From the NCBI GenBank assembly GCA_900316575.1, contig ONDJ01000002.1:1-64000 (forward strand): 64,000 nt of DNA, in the 5' to 3' direction. The stretch's first letter is position 1. Each line of letters opens with the position of its first letter. This document shows positions 17,633 to 27,288 of the stretch, piece after piece. The notes below the pieces were generated by a model. That model searched no databases. It saw only the letters and a list, made by a program, of their open reading frames with translations, and was not told where the DNA came from. The translations under genes and the position numbers were made by a program. This stretch comes from an uncultured Prevotellaceae bacterium (lineage in GTDB: Bacteria > Bacteroidota > Bacteroidia > Bacteroidales > Bacteroidaceae).

Positions 17633-19426
17633 TTAATGCTGAAAGAATTGCCGCCAGTCATCGTAATGGGGCTTGTAATTAACATTCTTCGCACGCGATG
17701 TTTGTTTACCTTTACGCTCTTTCTTAGAACAAGGAGCATCGCTGGAGCGTTTTTTGATGGACTTTCCTGAAGGTTGGTCTGCGCGATCGGCATAATCAAC
17801 AACGACTTTCCGACCTGCCACTTGAGCACGCCTCATACTGTGCATCACGCGATCCACATCGGCTTCAGGCACTTCAAAAAAACTACAATTCACCAGCAGA
17901 TCAATGCGTCCTATGGCTACATGACCATGTGTATAGCGATTGATGAGATTGATTATTTCGCGCGCGTAGAAATTGTCGCGCTTGCCCATATTGAGGAACA
18001 AACGCACGTAGCCAGGCTCAGCCTCGTAGTGACCTTCGGCGTTCTTGGTGCGCTTAGCTGTAGGCTTGTCCGATTTTTCGCTGCGTGACGGGCGTTCTTC
18101 AGGTTGCACGATAGGTTGCGCACTGGCATAATAGGCCAAAAAACGACCAAAGGCTTGTGTAACCATGCGCTTCACCAAATCTTCGCGAGAGAGCCACTCC
18201 AACTTGCGCATCACCTCGGGCATAAAGGGTGCTATCTCGGTTTTGTTAACTTCGGTATGCTCCAAGCGGTCAATGGCGTTATAGAGCTGCTTGGCACAGA
18301 TTTCACGCGGCTCGGGAAGAATGCCTCGCTCAAACGTTTTACCAATGACCTTCTCTATACGGCGAACTTTGCTACGTTCACGCGTATGGATGATTGAAAA
18401 ACTTGTGCCTCGCTTACCAGCTCGCCCTGTGCGACCACTACGATGCGTATAGTTTTCGATGTCGTCGGGCAAGCCATAGTTGATAACGTGTGTGAGGTCG
18501 TCCACGTCAAGTCCACGCGCCGCCACGTCGGTAGCCACGAGGAGTTGAATGCGATGCTGACGAAACTTTTGCATGGTCAAATCACGCTGCGCCTGCGAGA
18601 GGTCGCCGTGTAGTGCCTCGGCATTGTAACCATCGCGGATCAGCGCATCAGCAATCTCGGCTGTTTCGGCACGTGTACGACAAAAGACTATGGCGTAAAT
18701 GCGTGGATAATAATCCGCCAAACGTTTGAGTGCGGCATACTTGTCGCGAGCATTGACCATATAATATACATGATTGACATGCTCAGCACCCTCGTTGCGC
18801 GAACCTACAACGATTTCCTGATAATCCGTGAGATAGCGCGTGGCAACAGCCTCAACTTCGCGGCTCATTGTGGCAGAGAAAAGCAGCGTTTGGCGGGTAT
18901 CGGGCATTTGGCCAAGGATGGTAGCAATATCCTCTTCAAATCCCATGCTGAGCATTTCGTCGGCTTCATCGAGCACAACGCTGCGTACTTCATCGACCTT
19001 AGCAATACCCCGGCGCATGAGGTCCATCAACCGACCTGGTGTGGCTACAATTATATGCGCTCCACGCTTCAAGGCACGGATTTGGCTTTCGATGCTACTT
19101 CCACCGTAAACTGGCACGATGCGGATGGCGGGCAAAAAGCGGGCAAAGTCTTTCAGGTCATCGGCTATTTGCAAACAAAGTTCGCGCGTTGGGCAGAGAA
19201 TGACGCTTTGCACAGTGCGCAACTCGCCATCGGTGCGCTGCAAAACGGGAAGACCATAAGCGGCTGTCTTTCCGGTACCCGTTTGTGCCAAAGCTATAAG
19301 ATCGTGATGGCCCCTGAGTAATTCAGGTATTACGGCTTCCTGCACAGGCATCGGCGCAGCAAAGCCCATTTCTTCAACAGCACGACACAATTCGGCACGA
19401 ACGCCAAGTTCTTCAAATGTTTGCAT
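17633..19426 (-). CDS. DEAD-box RNA helicase (DbpA/CsdA type)
   Basis: This 597-residue ATP-dependent RNA helicase shows the Q motif (PMPVQEAVIP), AQTGTGKTAAYG, VLDEADEML, SATMSRE and the last core motif HRSGRTGRAGKRG. After the helicase core comes a DbpA-type RNA-binding domain (YVRLFLNMGKRDNFYAREI to RKVVVDYAD), then a basic tail (KKRSSDAPCSKKERKGK). Family role is in ribosome assembly or cold-time RNA unfolding. I chose ATG 19426 (MQTFEELGV); the longer frame from a TTG would start inside the promoter. Gene symbol left open between dbpA, csdA and deaD. Confidence 0.92.
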   Translation of the reverse strand: MQTFEELGVRAELCRAVEEMGFAAPMPVQEAVIPELLRGHHDLIALAQTGTGKTAAYGLPVLQRTDGELRTVQSVILCPTRELCLQIADDLKDFARFLPAIRIVPVYGGSSIESQIRALKRGAHIIVATPGRLMDLMRRGIAKVDEVRSVVLDEADEMLSMGFEEDIATILGQMPDTRQTLLFSATMSREVEAVATRYLTDYQEIVVGSRNEGAEHVNHVYYMVNARDKYAALKRLADYYPRIYAIVFCRTRAETAEIADALIRDGYNAEALHGDLSQAQRDLTMQKFRQHRIQLLVATDVAARGLDVDDLTHVINYGLPDDIENYTHRSGRTGRAGKRGTSFSIIHTRERSKVRRIEKVIGKTFERGILPEPREICAKQLYNAIDRLEHTEVNKTEIAPFMPEVMRKLEWLSREDLVKRMVTQAFGRFLAYYASAQPIVQPEERPSRSEKSDKPTAKRTKNAEGHYEAEPGYVRLFLNMGKRDNFYAREIINLINRYTHGHVAIGRIDLLVNCSFFEVPEADVDRVMHSMRRAQVAGRKVVVDYADRADQPSGKSIKKRSSDAPCSKKERKGKQTSRAKNVNYKPHYDDWRQFFQH

Positions 19427-19448
19427 AGCTCTTTTTTCTTTTTGGGCG

Positions 19449-19456
19449 CAAAAATA
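19449..19456 (-). promoter_or_regulatory. -7 promoter box of the helicase
   Basis: TATTTTTG on the minus strand, 22 nt before the ATG. It supports the ATG start over the upstream TTG. Confidence 0.6.
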
Positions 19457-19579
19457 GAGCAAAAAGCACGGGCAAACAGCGAAGTGCTACTGTTTTCCAA
19501 AGAAAAGAAGAAGCGTCTCCTCCTATTCGCTATGTTGAGAAGACGCTTTACACGTATCACGAAAACGAAATGTGAATTC

Positions 19580-20281
19580 CTATGCTTGCAGTCGCCGAGC
19601 CAATTCGGCTACCCCCTTTGAAGCTGGTAATGTAATAACTTCAACAAGGCGGTGAGTAGGTACATTGACCTCGTTGGGGTCAATGAGAAAGAGACGTGCT
19701 TCGGCTGGAGCGTGATGTATAAGCCCCGCTGCGGGATATACAGCAAGCGAAGAACCGATAATAACAAAAATGTCTGCTTGCTCTACTTCGCGGGCGGCTG
19801 CATCAAGATTAGGAACGGCTTCACCAAACCAAACAATCCACGGACGCAACAGCGAACCATCTTCGCAGCGTGTGCCAATGGGCACTTCCCACTCGTTATC
19901 GGCCAAGGTGCGGATATAACGAGGATTATCGGGTTGACGCGAAGAACAAACCTTCATCAGTTCGCCGTGAAGATGAATGACGCGCGAACTGCCTGCACGC
20001 TCGTGGAGATTATCTACATTCTGCGTAATAACCGTGACATCGTAATCCGCCTCCAAACGAGCAACATCGTAATGCCCTTGATTGGGCACGGCTTCTACAA
20101 GCCCCTTGCGCAAGCTGTTGTAGAAAGTGGTGACCAAGCCTGGGTTGCGCTCCCAGCCTTCAGGCGTGGCTACTTCCTCAACAGGATGAGTCTCCCACAA
20201 GCCGCCTTGGTCACGAAACGTGCTGAAACCACTTTCTGCACTCATGCCCGCACCGCTCAATATTACAAGTTTCTTCTTCAT
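19580..20281 (-). CDS. NAD-dependent protein deacylase (sirtuin)
   Basis: Sir2-family enzymes remove acyl groups from lysines using NAD. Motifs in order: GAGMSAESGFSTFRDQGGLW (NAD binding), ITQNVDNLHERAG with HLHGEL containing the catalytic His, RPWIVWFGE, and IIGSSLAVYPAAG. The TFRDQGGLW and the YNSLRK region match the class III (CobB/SIRT5-like) bacterial type, which prefers acidic acyl groups. The usual zinc cysteines seem reduced: only scattered Cys residues remain between HLHGEL and RPWIVW. ATG 20281 gives 233 residues, the normal length; ATG 20293 would add four. It is divergent from the FKBP cluster. Confidence 0.92.
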   Translation of the reverse strand: MKKKLVILSGAGMSAESGFSTFRDQGGLWETHPVEEVATPEGWERNPGLVTTFYNSLRKGLVEAVPNQGHYDVARLEADYDVTVITQNVDNLHERAGSSRVIHLHGELMKVCSSRQPDNPRYIRTLADNEWEVPIGTRCEDGSLLRPWIVWFGEAVPNLDAAAREVEQADIFVIIGSSLAVYPAAGLIHHAPAEARLFLIDPNEVNVPTHRLVEVITLPASKGVAELARRLQA

Positions 20282-20311
20282 CGGGGTTGGCATCTTTGAT
20301 AGAACAAAGCA

Positions 20312-20319
20312 CAAAATTA
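20312..20319 (-). promoter_or_regulatory. -7 promoter box of the sirtuin gene
   Basis: TAATTTTG on the minus strand, a full TAnnTTTG match, 31 nt before ATG 20281. It sits back to back with the FKBP promoter 44 bp away. Confidence 0.6.
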
Positions 20320-20362
20320 GTAAAAAACGTAGGGAATAAATGCGCTCAGTAAAGAATTTCAT

Positions 20363-20370
20363 TACTTTTG
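20363..20370 (+). promoter_or_regulatory. -7 promoter box of the FKBP cluster
   Basis: TACTTTTG, 32 nt before ATG 20403, matching TAnnTTTG. Confidence 0.65.
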
Positions 20371-20402
20371 CGCACATTATAGAAAAAAGAACACTTAAAA
20401 CG

Positions 20403-20996
20403 ATGAACAAACTCAGTTATGCCTTGGGCATGATCATTGGCCGACAATTCCGCGAAATGGGCGTAGAGAATTTCTCTGCGCAAGATTTCGCCCAGGCTGT
20501 CTCAGACATTCTGCAAGGCAACAATACGCTTCTTAGCGACACTGAAGCACAACACGAAATCACTACTTTCCAACAACTACAACAAGCGCGCGAGGCTGAA
20601 AAGGGCAAGGAAGCTCGCAAGGCAGGCGAAGATTTTCTCGCTGCTAATGCCACGGAAGAGGGTGTTGTTGTAACTGGCAGCGGACTTCAATACCTTGTTT
20701 TAGAAGACGGCGCGGGCAATAGCCCCACTGCCACTGACACGGTTCGTTGTCACTACGAAGGCCGACTCATTGATGGCACCGTATTCGATAGTAGCTACCG
20801 AAGAGGAGTTCCCGCTGAGTTTCCGTTGAACGGTGTTATCAGCGGCTGGACCGAAGGTTTGCAACTGATGAAAGAAGGCAGCAAGTTCCGTTTCTTCATC
20901 CCCTACGACCTAGCCTATGGCAGTCGCGGTGCTGGCGGAAGCATTCCGCCCTATGCCGCATTGATATTCGACGTAGAACTTATCAAAGTACTCTAA
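20403..20996 (+). CDS. FKBP-type peptidyl-prolyl isomerase 1
   Basis: This 197-residue protein is the first of four tandem FKBP isomerases, which speed proline cis-trans steps in folding. The N-terminal half (MNKLSYALGMIIGRQFREMG...) is the helical dimerisation part seen in FkpA/Mip proteins. The FKBP domain covers about residues 95-197: [56 protein letters not shown]. There is no signal peptide, so unlike its three neighbours it should be cytoplasmic. ATG 20403 agrees with the promoter; a longer frame from 20340 would run through it. Confidence 0.92.
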   Translation: MNKLSYALGMIIGRQFREMGVENFSAQDFAQAVSDILQGNNTLLSDTEAQHEITTFQQLQQAREAEKGKEARKAGEDFLAANATEEGVVVTGSGLQYLVLEDGAGNSPTATDTVRCHYEGRLIDGTVFDSSYRRGVPAEFPLNGVISGWTEGLQLMKEGSKFRFFIPYDLAYGSRGAGGSIPPYAALIFDVELIKVL

Positions 20997-21037
20997 GCAA
21001 AAGCAAAATCAAAAAAACAAACACTTTTATATTTACA

Positions 21038-21919
21038 ATGAAAAAGATTTTCCTCTTTATCGCCCTCGTCGGCGTAGCCACACTGACATCTTGCAACGGC
21101 AACAGCAGTTCTGGCGACAAGCAAATTGACACCATTAGTTACATGCTCGGAATGGCTCAAGGCCAACCCGACCAAATCGCAGCCTATTTGGCTCAAATGG
21201 GTAGCGACTCCACACAAATAGACCAGTTCATCAAAGGTCTGAAAGAAGGACTTGAAGCAGCTGACGATCCTGCAAAGATTGCCTACTTCCAAGGCTTAAT
21301 GGCAGGTTTGCAGACCAAGAAAATGGGCTTTGCAAACATCGAGAACAACATTTTCGGCAACGACAGCACGCGCCACCTCAGTGCCTCACGCTATGTGCAA
21401 GGACTGAAAGACGCCCTTGCCCGTAAGACCGAGATGATGATTGGCGGGCAGAAAGTTGGTCCCGAAGTTGCAGCCCAATACCTTGACTCCGTAAGCCGTA
21501 TTCTCAACGAACAAGCCCTGGCTAAGGAATTTGCCAAAGAAAAGAAAGCCGCTGAAGACTACATGTCCAAAATAGCTAAGGCCGAAGGTGTTCAGGCTCT
21601 GAGCGACGGTGTATATTATAAGGTACTCACAGCTGGTAATGGCCCTAAGGTTGGTGAGCGCGACACGGTTATGGTAAAGTACAAGGGTACACTCATCAAC
21701 GGTAAGGAATTTGATGCTAGCCCTGGTGAGGAAGCTCGTCCAATGCCTGTTAGCGGTGTGGTTCCTGGTTTCAAGGCTGCTCTCATGGCAATGCCTATTG
21801 GCTCAAAGTGGGAAGTTTATATCCCCTATAGCCAAGCCTATGGCGCACGTCCTATGGGCGAAGTGCTCCCCGCTTTCTCCAATCTTATCTTCACGATTGA
21901 ATTGGTCGGCAAGAAATAG
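21038..21919 (+). CDS. FKBP-type isomerase 2, lipoprotein
   Basis: This 293-residue protein has a lipoprotein signal peptide (MKKIFLFIALVGVATLTSC) and so is anchored to a membrane, probably in the periplasm. An FkpA_N-like helical part (DTISYMLGMAQG... and two more repeats of helices) is followed by an FKBP domain with [50 protein letters not shown]. Some FKBP active-site aromatics are kept, but the substrate-loop differs from copy 1 (PMPVSGVVPGF). It follows copy 1 by 41 nt. A terminator-like hairpin comes after it. Confidence 0.9.
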   Translation: MKKIFLFIALVGVATLTSCNGNSSSGDKQIDTISYMLGMAQGQPDQIAAYLAQMGSDSTQIDQFIKGLKEGLEAADDPAKIAYFQGLMAGLQTKKMGFANIENNIFGNDSTRHLSASRYVQGLKDALARKTEMMIGGQKVGPEVAAQYLDSVSRILNEQALAKEFAKEKKAAEDYMSKIAKAEGVQALSDGVYYKVLTAGNGPKVGERDTVMVKYKGTLINGKEFDASPGEEARPMPVSGVVPGFKAALMAMPIGSKWEVYIPYSQAYGARPMGEVLPAFSNLIFTIELVGKK

Positions 21920-21941
21920 AACTTTTCACGGCTTGTAACGC

Positions 21942-21993
21942 GCAGGTCTTATAGGTCTTATCTGGTTTATAAGCCCTATAAGACCTGCTTTTT
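21942..21993 (+). terminator. Terminator inside the FKBP cluster
   Basis: Perfect 13-bp arms 21942-21954 and 21976-21988 (GCAGGTCTTATAG / CTATAAGACCTGC) followed by TTTTTAT. It lies only 15 nt before the next FKBP start, so it should reduce expression of copies 3 and 4. Confidence 0.75.
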
Positions 21994-22007
21994 ATGTTTC
22001 CGCATAG

Positions 22008-22928
22008 ATGAAAAACTATATTGTAACGCTGCTTATCGCAACAGCGATGTTTTCTTCTTGTCAAGATAAGCTGCCAACCACAGCACGACTTGAGACAAGC
22101 CTTGACACCTTGGCCTATTGCCTCGGCAGACTTAACGGTGCCGACCGTGCAACGCTGGGTGCTCACCTACAAAGCATTGACAGCGACAGCACGCATATTG
22201 AGGACTTTCTATCTGGCTTGTACGCAGGAATTTCAAAGGGTGCTGAAGCGTCCACACGTGGTGGCAACGACAAGGCATCCATTGCTTTCGACGATGGAAT
22301 CAATGCAGGACAAAGCTTATTGGACCGCATTGTTTCGCGTACAGAGCGCATGATGCAACTCGGCGACTCGCTCCATCTCAGTGTCGATGAGTTTGCAGCA
22401 GGATTTGCCGATGTGGTCTATGGCCGACAAGCTCTCGCTATAGGAGGGAAGGCACTTACGCGCGAACAAGTTTCAGACCTCGCAATGGCTCTGACCGAAC
22501 GTATCAGCGACGAACGCGCTGAAGTTCTCTATGGAAAAGAAAAGCGTGAAGGATTAGATTTTATCGCTCAGAAAGCTAAAGAAGAAGGAGTGAAACCTTT
22601 ATCTAATGGCATTTACTACAAGGAAATCCAAGCAGGGAGCGGCGCTGTGCCTACAATGCAAAGTCAGGTCAACGTACGCTACGAGGGCCGACTAATCAAC
22701 GGAAAGGTATTCGACTCCACGGCCAATCATGGTGGTAAAGCTTTTGACACATTCTCGCCCGAAAGAGTCATCAAAGGCTGGCAAGAAGCCCTTACGCACA
22801 TGCCCGTGGGTTCCAAGTGGGAAGTGTATATTCCTTACGACCAAGCCTACGGTCCCGCAGGCAATCCGCCCGACATCCCCCCTTATGCCACACTAATTTT
22901 CACCATGGAACTCATCTCTTTCGAATAA
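22008..22928 (+). CDS. FKBP-type isomerase 3, lipoprotein
   Basis: This 306-residue protein has a short lipoprotein signal ([18 protein letters not shown]). The N-terminal helical part ([20 protein letters not shown]) repeats the plan of copy 2, and the C-terminal FKBP domain is clear ([55 protein letters not shown]). It starts 15 nt after a terminator hairpin. No separate promoter with a full TAnnTTTG box is seen, so it probably depends on read-through. Confidence 0.9.
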   Translation: MKNYIVTLLIATAMFSSCQDKLPTTARLETSLDTLAYCLGRLNGADRATLGAHLQSIDSDSTHIEDFLSGLYAGISKGAEASTRGGNDKASIAFDDGINAGQSLLDRIVSRTERMMQLGDSLHLSVDEFAAGFADVVYGRQALAIGGKALTREQVSDLAMALTERISDERAEVLYGKEKREGLDFIAQKAKEEGVKPLSNGIYYKEIQAGSGAVPTMQSQVNVRYEGRLINGKVFDSTANHGGKAFDTFSPERVIKGWQEALTHMPVGSKWEVYIPYDQAYGPAGNPPDIPPYATLIFTMELISFE

Positions 22929-22953
22929 AACAAACACAACAACTATCATAACA

Positions 22954-23847
22954 ATGAACATACAGAAGACCCTTGCTTCCTTGATGCTCCTTACAACCAT
23001 TGTGGTTAGCGCAAATGCTCAACCAAGCAGACAACAAACCGCTTCGCAGCAAGCGACAGCGGCATTGGACACCATTATCAAAGCCACACCCGTTCCCGCT
23101 GACAGCTTCAGTCATGCCGCGGGTATCATGCTTTCGTCAAGCCTACAAACCTACGCCGTGCAGCGAATGAACGTTGACCCGGCTTACATGAACGATTTCA
23201 TCAATGGTCTGCGCGCATTGCCCGATGAAGCCTATGCCAAGAAGATGATGGCCTACGCCGCAGGCTTGACCATCGGTGTACAAAACCAAAAGGAGATTAT
23301 TCCCGACCTCAACCGAACTGCTACAGGTAAGGCCGACAGTAATTATGTGGTTGCCCCTATATTCATTGACGCTTTAGTGCAGGGCATCAAGCAGCAAGAT
23401 GCTACTGTGAATGGGCAAGCTCAGGCTATTGTTGAACGCCAAGTAGCCTATCAGAGCCAAGTTTATCAGTATGCGAACACACAATTCCTTATTGAAAATG
23501 GCCGTAACAAGGATGTCGTAACTCTACCCAGTGGACTGCAATATCGCATCATTGAAAAAGGACAAGGCGCAGTAGCGACCGATACAAGCACTGTGGAGGT
23601 AAACTACGAAGGCAAGCTCATTGATGGCACTGTCTTTGACAGCAGCTATCAACGCGGACAAAGTGCTGAGTTCAAGCCCACACAGGTAATCAAAGGATGG
23701 ACCGAAGCCCTCACCATGATGCCCGAGGGGAGCACCTGGGAGCTCTTCATTCCCTACAATTTGGCTTATGGCGAACAAGGCAATCGCTCTATCCCTGGCT
23801 ACAGCACACTGATCTTCAAGGTGCAAGTTATCAAAGTAAAACCATAA
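22954..23847 (+). CDS. FKBP-type isomerase 4, periplasmic
   Basis: This 297-residue protein has an ordinary signal peptide ([22 protein letters not shown]) rather than a lipobox, so it should be soluble in the periplasm. The FkpA_N-like helices contain two short repeated units, and the FKBP domain (residues about 195-297) shows [51 protein letters not shown]. It sits 25 nt after copy 3 and 25 nt before cysS. Together the four copies cover cytoplasm, membrane-anchored and free periplasm. Confidence 0.9.
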   Translation: MNIQKTLASLMLLTTIVVSANAQPSRQQTASQQATAALDTIIKATPVPADSFSHAAGIMLSSSLQTYAVQRMNVDPAYMNDFINGLRALPDEAYAKKMMAYAAGLTIGVQNQKEIIPDLNRTATGKADSNYVVAPIFIDALVQGIKQQDATVNGQAQAIVERQVAYQSQVYQYANTQFLIENGRNKDVVTLPSGLQYRIIEKGQGAVATDTSTVEVNYEGKLIDGTVFDSSYQRGQSAEFKPTQVIKGWTEALTMMPEGSTWELFIPYNLAYGEQGNRSIPGYSTLIFKVQVIKVKP

Positions 23848-23872
23848 AGACGACCAACCTACTTACGTATTT

Positions 23873-25351
23873 ATGTTGACCATATACAACACACTGACAC
23901 GTCGCAAAGAAGAGTTCCATCCACTCGTTGAAGGACACGTTGGAATGTATGTCTGCGGCCCCACGGTTTACGGCGATGCCCACTTGGGTCACGCACGCCC
24001 AGCCGTAACGTTCGACATACTCTTTCGCTACCTGCTCCACAAAGGCTACAAGGTGCGCTATGTGCGCAACATCACCGACGTGGGTCACTTGGAACACGAT
24101 GCTGACGAGGGCGAAGACAAAATAGCCAAGAAAGCACGTTTGGAACAAGTGGAACCCATGGAAGTGGCGCAATACTACACCAACCGCTTTCATACGGCCA
24201 TGGAACGTCTGGGATGTCTGCCGCCAAGCATTGAGCCCCATGCAAGCGGACATATCATCGAACAAATCAAGCTGGTGCAAGAAATCATAGATGCTGGTTT
24301 CGCCTACGAGAGCAACGGATCAATCTACTTCGATGTTGAGAAATACAACAAGAGCCATCACTATGGCAAACTCTCTGGCCGTAATCTCGAAGATGTAATC
24401 AACGCAAGTCGTGCGCTTGATGGTGTGGGCGAAAAGCACAATCAAGTTGACTTCGCACTGTGGAAGAAAGCACAGCCCGAACACATCATGCGCTGGCCAT
24501 CGCCTTGGAGCGATGGTTTTCCTGGCTGGCACTGCGAATGCACCGCCATGGGACGCAAATACCTTGGTCAGCATTTTGACATCCATGGCGGCGGCATGGA
24601 CCTCGTTTTTCCTCACCACGAATGCGAAATAGCACAAGCCGTGGCGAGCCAAGGCGACGAAGCCGTGCACTACTGGATGCACAACAACATGGTGACCATC
24701 GGCGGACAAAAGATGGGAAAAAGCTTGGGCAACTTCATCACGCTCGATGAGTTCTTCACAGGAAGCCATCCTATGCTTGAGGCAGCCTACTCTCCCATGA
24801 CTATTCGATTCTTCATCCTGCAGGCTCATTATCGCAGCACACTTGACTTCTCCAACGAAGCTCTCGCGGCCTCAAAGAAAGGACTCGACCGACTTTTCGA
24901 AGCCCTCAAGCGGCTCGACAGCATCAACATCGCCACCGATGCAGCGATCGGCACAGCTTACGCTGATGAATTAGAAGCCAAATGCTATGCAGCAATGGAC
25001 GACGACCTAAGCACGCCGCAGGTCATCAGCCACCTATTTGATGCTTGCAGGACAATAGGTCAATTAGCAGACCATAAAACGACCATCAACCAAGAAGGAC
25101 TTGAGCGTCTGCGCACTGTCATGCACACCTTTACCAGCGAACTGCTGGGGCTGCACGATGATGCTGAAAGTGGAAATGCCGAACGTGAAACGGCTTACGC
25201 TGGAGCCGTTGACATGCTCCTTGACCTTCGCGCCAAGGCTAAGGCAGCCAAAGACTGGGAAACCAGCGACAGCATTCGCAACAACCTTTCAGAGTTAGGC
25301 TTTGAAATCAAAGATACTAAAGACGGATATTCGTGGAGATTAACTAAATAA
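23873..25351 (+). CDS. cysS: Cysteinyl-tRNA synthetase
   Basis: CysRS charges tRNA-Cys. Class I motifs are visible: HLGHARP (HIGH motif) near residue 37, and KMGKSLG (KMSKS motif) near 282. The zinc ligands are the N-terminal Cys in [10 protein letters not shown], Cys in WHCECTAMG and the HHECEIAQ His/Cys pair. The C-terminal helical DALR-type domain is complete at 492 residues. It closes the FKBP operon at 25 nt spacing and is followed by a lipoprotein gene after 12 nt. Confidence 0.97.
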   Translation: MLTIYNTLTRRKEEFHPLVEGHVGMYVCGPTVYGDAHLGHARPAVTFDILFRYLLHKGYKVRYVRNITDVGHLEHDADEGEDKIAKKARLEQVEPMEVAQYYTNRFHTAMERLGCLPPSIEPHASGHIIEQIKLVQEIIDAGFAYESNGSIYFDVEKYNKSHHYGKLSGRNLEDVINASRALDGVGEKHNQVDFALWKKAQPEHIMRWPSPWSDGFPGWHCECTAMGRKYLGQHFDIHGGGMDLVFPHHECEIAQAVASQGDEAVHYWMHNNMVTIGGQKMGKSLGNFITLDEFFTGSHPMLEAAYSPMTIRFFILQAHYRSTLDFSNEALAASKKGLDRLFEALKRLDSINIATDAAIGTAYADELEAKCYAAMDDDLSTPQVISHLFDACRTIGQLADHKTTINQEGLERLRTVMHTFTSELLGLHDDAESGNAERETAYAGAVDMLLDLRAKAKAAKDWETSDSIRNNLSELGFEIKDTKDGYSWRLTK

Positions 25352-25363
25352 CGACACACTCTC

Positions 25364-26191
25364 ATGAGAAAAACAACGCTCATACAGCACACGCTGCTGT
25401 TACTTGCGACAATAGTTTGCATCACAGCATGTTCTTCCGACGATGATGAAAATGTTTCACCGCTCACACAGACTGAAGCGCGCACAGCCCTTAACCAATT
25501 GTGGACTTGGAACACTGATGACACGGAGTATGCCCTCTCGCTCGCTGAACACAACATAGCATTTCTCGGCGAAAAAGGAGGAAACATCATCGTAGGCAAC
25601 ACCGCATCAACCTACACGCTCTCCAGCCAAAATGAAGGCGATTACCAAAGTGGCACAATAACGTTTATGGGCAGTTCCACACCAGCAACTATCTCTTATC
25701 GCAAGCTTTCTTCAAGTTCCATAGAAATCAGCCTAGATGGAAGCACATGGCACTCCGCCACAGTAAAAGAAAATGCGCAAAGCAACCTAACACGCCTCCA
25801 AGCCACCAGCTTGTTGCTTTCAGGCACATGGACAGCCACGGAATCCATCATTCCCCTTCCCGATGAGAGTGAACTCATCACTTCTAATCGCGCACTAAGT
25901 TTTAATCTCTCTGAGACAAACTCGCTTGAAGCCAAATATGAAGAGCTAAACAGCGTGCGTGTTGAAGGAGAAACATCGCCAATAGCTATGACTTGGGAAC
26001 TTGAAGATGGGCACATGCAACCCGATCCGTCGCAGCCCGATAAAGCCTATGCCCAGTGCCAAATAGCATTCGGGGCATACGGCAACCAAATTCTCACCAT
26101 TGAAGACCTAAATCCGCTCAGTGCTTCTTTCACGGGTTTCTCTTATGGCAGCAATTTCTTGACGATCAAAGCCAGCCGCAGCACCAAGTAG
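25364..26191 (+). CDS. Hypothetical lipoprotein
   Basis: This 275-residue protein has a lipoprotein signal (lipobox ITAC) followed by SSDDDENV. An acidic run just after the lipidated Cys is the lipoprotein export signal that sends Bacteroidota lipoproteins to the cell surface, so surface exposure is likely. The remainder is beta-rich with Ser/Thr-rich repeats of about 110 residues (SGTITFMGSSTPATISYRK and YGNQILTIEDLNPL), suggesting two beta-sandwich or lipocalin-like halves. I do not recognise a family. It follows cysS by 12 nt and ends before a bidirectional terminator. Confidence 0.75.
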   Translation: MRKTTLIQHTLLLLATIVCITACSSDDDENVSPLTQTEARTALNQLWTWNTDDTEYALSLAEHNIAFLGEKGGNIIVGNTASTYTLSSQNEGDYQSGTITFMGSSTPATISYRKLSSSSIEISLDGSTWHSATVKENAQSNLTRLQATSLLLSGTWTATESIIPLPDESELITSNRALSFNLSETNSLEAKYEELNSVRVEGETSPIAMTWELEDGHMQPDPSQPDKAYAQCQIAFGAYGNQILTIEDLNPLSASFTGFSYGSNFLTIKASRSTK

Positions 26192-26227
26192 GACTAAACC
26201 GCAAGCACAAACAGATTATCTTTTATG

Positions 26228-26265
26228 TAAGAAAGGGTTCGCAAACGTTTGCGAACCCTTTCTTA
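26228..26265. terminator. Perfect 38-bp palindromic terminator
   Basis: Positions 26228-26246 and 26247-26265 are perfect reverse complements (TAAGAAAGGGTTCGCAAAC / its complement), with no spacer. It serves the plus-strand lipoprotein and the convergent minus-strand DUF4491 gene, whose stop codon TAA is the outer end of the palindrome. Confidence 0.88.
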
Positions 26266-26562
26266 TTTCTTGCGCTTGGGATTGCGTGGAAACCATCCGC
26301 GTTCCACCCGCTTTTGCTGTTCAAATAGCTCATGAATACTCCATAGGCACGAGAAGCCTAGCACCCCAAGCAGGCACGACCAAAAGGTGTGTGAGCAAAG
26401 GAAGGCTCCTGCAATGAAAAGTATGCCACAAAGCAAGAATATCCACCAAGGACGTGTGCCGAAATAGTATTCCGTCTTAATGACTATGGGATGAAACAGT
26501 CCGATAATAACAAAGGTGCTCAACCCGAGCAATGGTCCTGTGACTGATAAGGAAAAAAGCAT
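26263..26562 (-). CDS. DUF4491 family membrane protein
   Basis: This 99-residue protein matches the conserved small membrane family DUF4491: three hydrophobic segments, FHPIVIKTEYYFGTRPWW early, SIHELFEQQKRVERGWFPRNPKRKK at the end. The invariant end (KGWFPxNPKRKK style) is easy to recognise. Function is unknown. It follows the Lrp regulator by 30 nt in the same direction, so the two are likely cotranscribed; its stop lies in the terminator. Confidence 0.85.
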   Translation of the reverse strand: MLFSLSVTGPLLGLSTFVIIGLFHPIVIKTEYYFGTRPWWIFLLCGILFIAGAFLCSHTFWSCLLGVLGFSCLWSIHELFEQQKRVERGWFPRNPKRKK

Positions 26563-26592
26563 ATACGATGCGGAAAGATTGAGGCAAAGATA

Positions 26593-27138
26593 CTACATAC
26601 CTAATTCGCCATCGTAGAGATGTTCGGGCTGCCGAAGCCGACGTGTAGTATGATTCTCAGCTGCATTGCGTTTAGCACGCGGAGGCATGATGGCGATGTT
26701 TCTACTAAAACCTTCGCCTAAGGAGATGAGCGCTTCAGTGCTTGTTATTCCTTCTATCTTAAGCACGCAGGTGTTAAGCAATTCCATTAGGTGCTCGTTG
26801 TCGAACGTGTAAAGCTTTATCAAGATAGAGTATTGCCCTGTCGTGAAATGACATTCTACGATTTCAGGAAACTCGAGCAGGCGTTTTGCTACTTCCTTGT
26901 AAATGGCGGCTCGCTCAAGCTTGATACCTACATATGTGCAGGTGTTGTAGCCCAAGGCTTTGGCCGAAACAGTATAGCCGCTACCTGTTATTACTCCCTC
27001 TTCCATCAAACGGGCTACGCGCTGATGGATAGCGGCGCGGGAAACTCCACATTCTTCAGCTACGTCTTTGAAAGGGATGCGGGCATTGCGCGTTATGATT
27101 TCAAGAATTCTGCGGTCAAGTATGTCAATATGCTCCAT
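26593..27138 (-). CDS. Lrp/AsnC family transcriptional regulator
   Basis: This 181-residue protein has an N-terminal winged helix-turn-helix (LDRRILEIITRNARIPFKDVAEECGVSRAAIHQRVARLMEEG) and a RAM ligand-binding/oligomerisation domain (YVGIKLERAAIYKEVAKRLLEFPEIVECHFTTGQYSILIK). Such proteins usually respond to amino acids. About 30 extra basic residues follow the RAM domain (PPRAKRNAAENHTTRR), longer than in most family members. It has a -7 box and lies downstream of a LolC/E gene in the same direction; ilvA, an amino acid enzyme, is two genes further upstream. Confidence 0.93.
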   Translation of the reverse strand: MEHIDILDRRILEIITRNARIPFKDVAEECGVSRAAIHQRVARLMEEGVITGSGYTVSAKALGYNTCTYVGIKLERAAIYKEVAKRLLEFPEIVECHFTTGQYSILIKLYTFDNEHLMELLNTCVLKIEGITSTEALISLGEGFSRNIAIMPPRAKRNAAENHTTRRLRQPEHLYDGELGM

Positions 27139-27178
27139 GATGTGATAAGAATAAAATCTGTGTTTGTTTTTTGCGGCG

Positions 27179-27186
27179 CAAAGGTA
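27179..27186 (-). promoter_or_regulatory. -7 promoter box of lrp
   Basis: TACCTTTG on the minus strand, 40 nt before the ATG. No clear -33 box. Confidence 0.55.
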
Positions 27187-27288
27187 TATCTAAATACCCG
27201 TCTTGCTTTATTTTTTTCAGCAAAAACGGAAAAAAACTTTCATTTTGCAAGGAAGGAGCTTGCATAATGACTTTTTGCAAAAGCAAAC

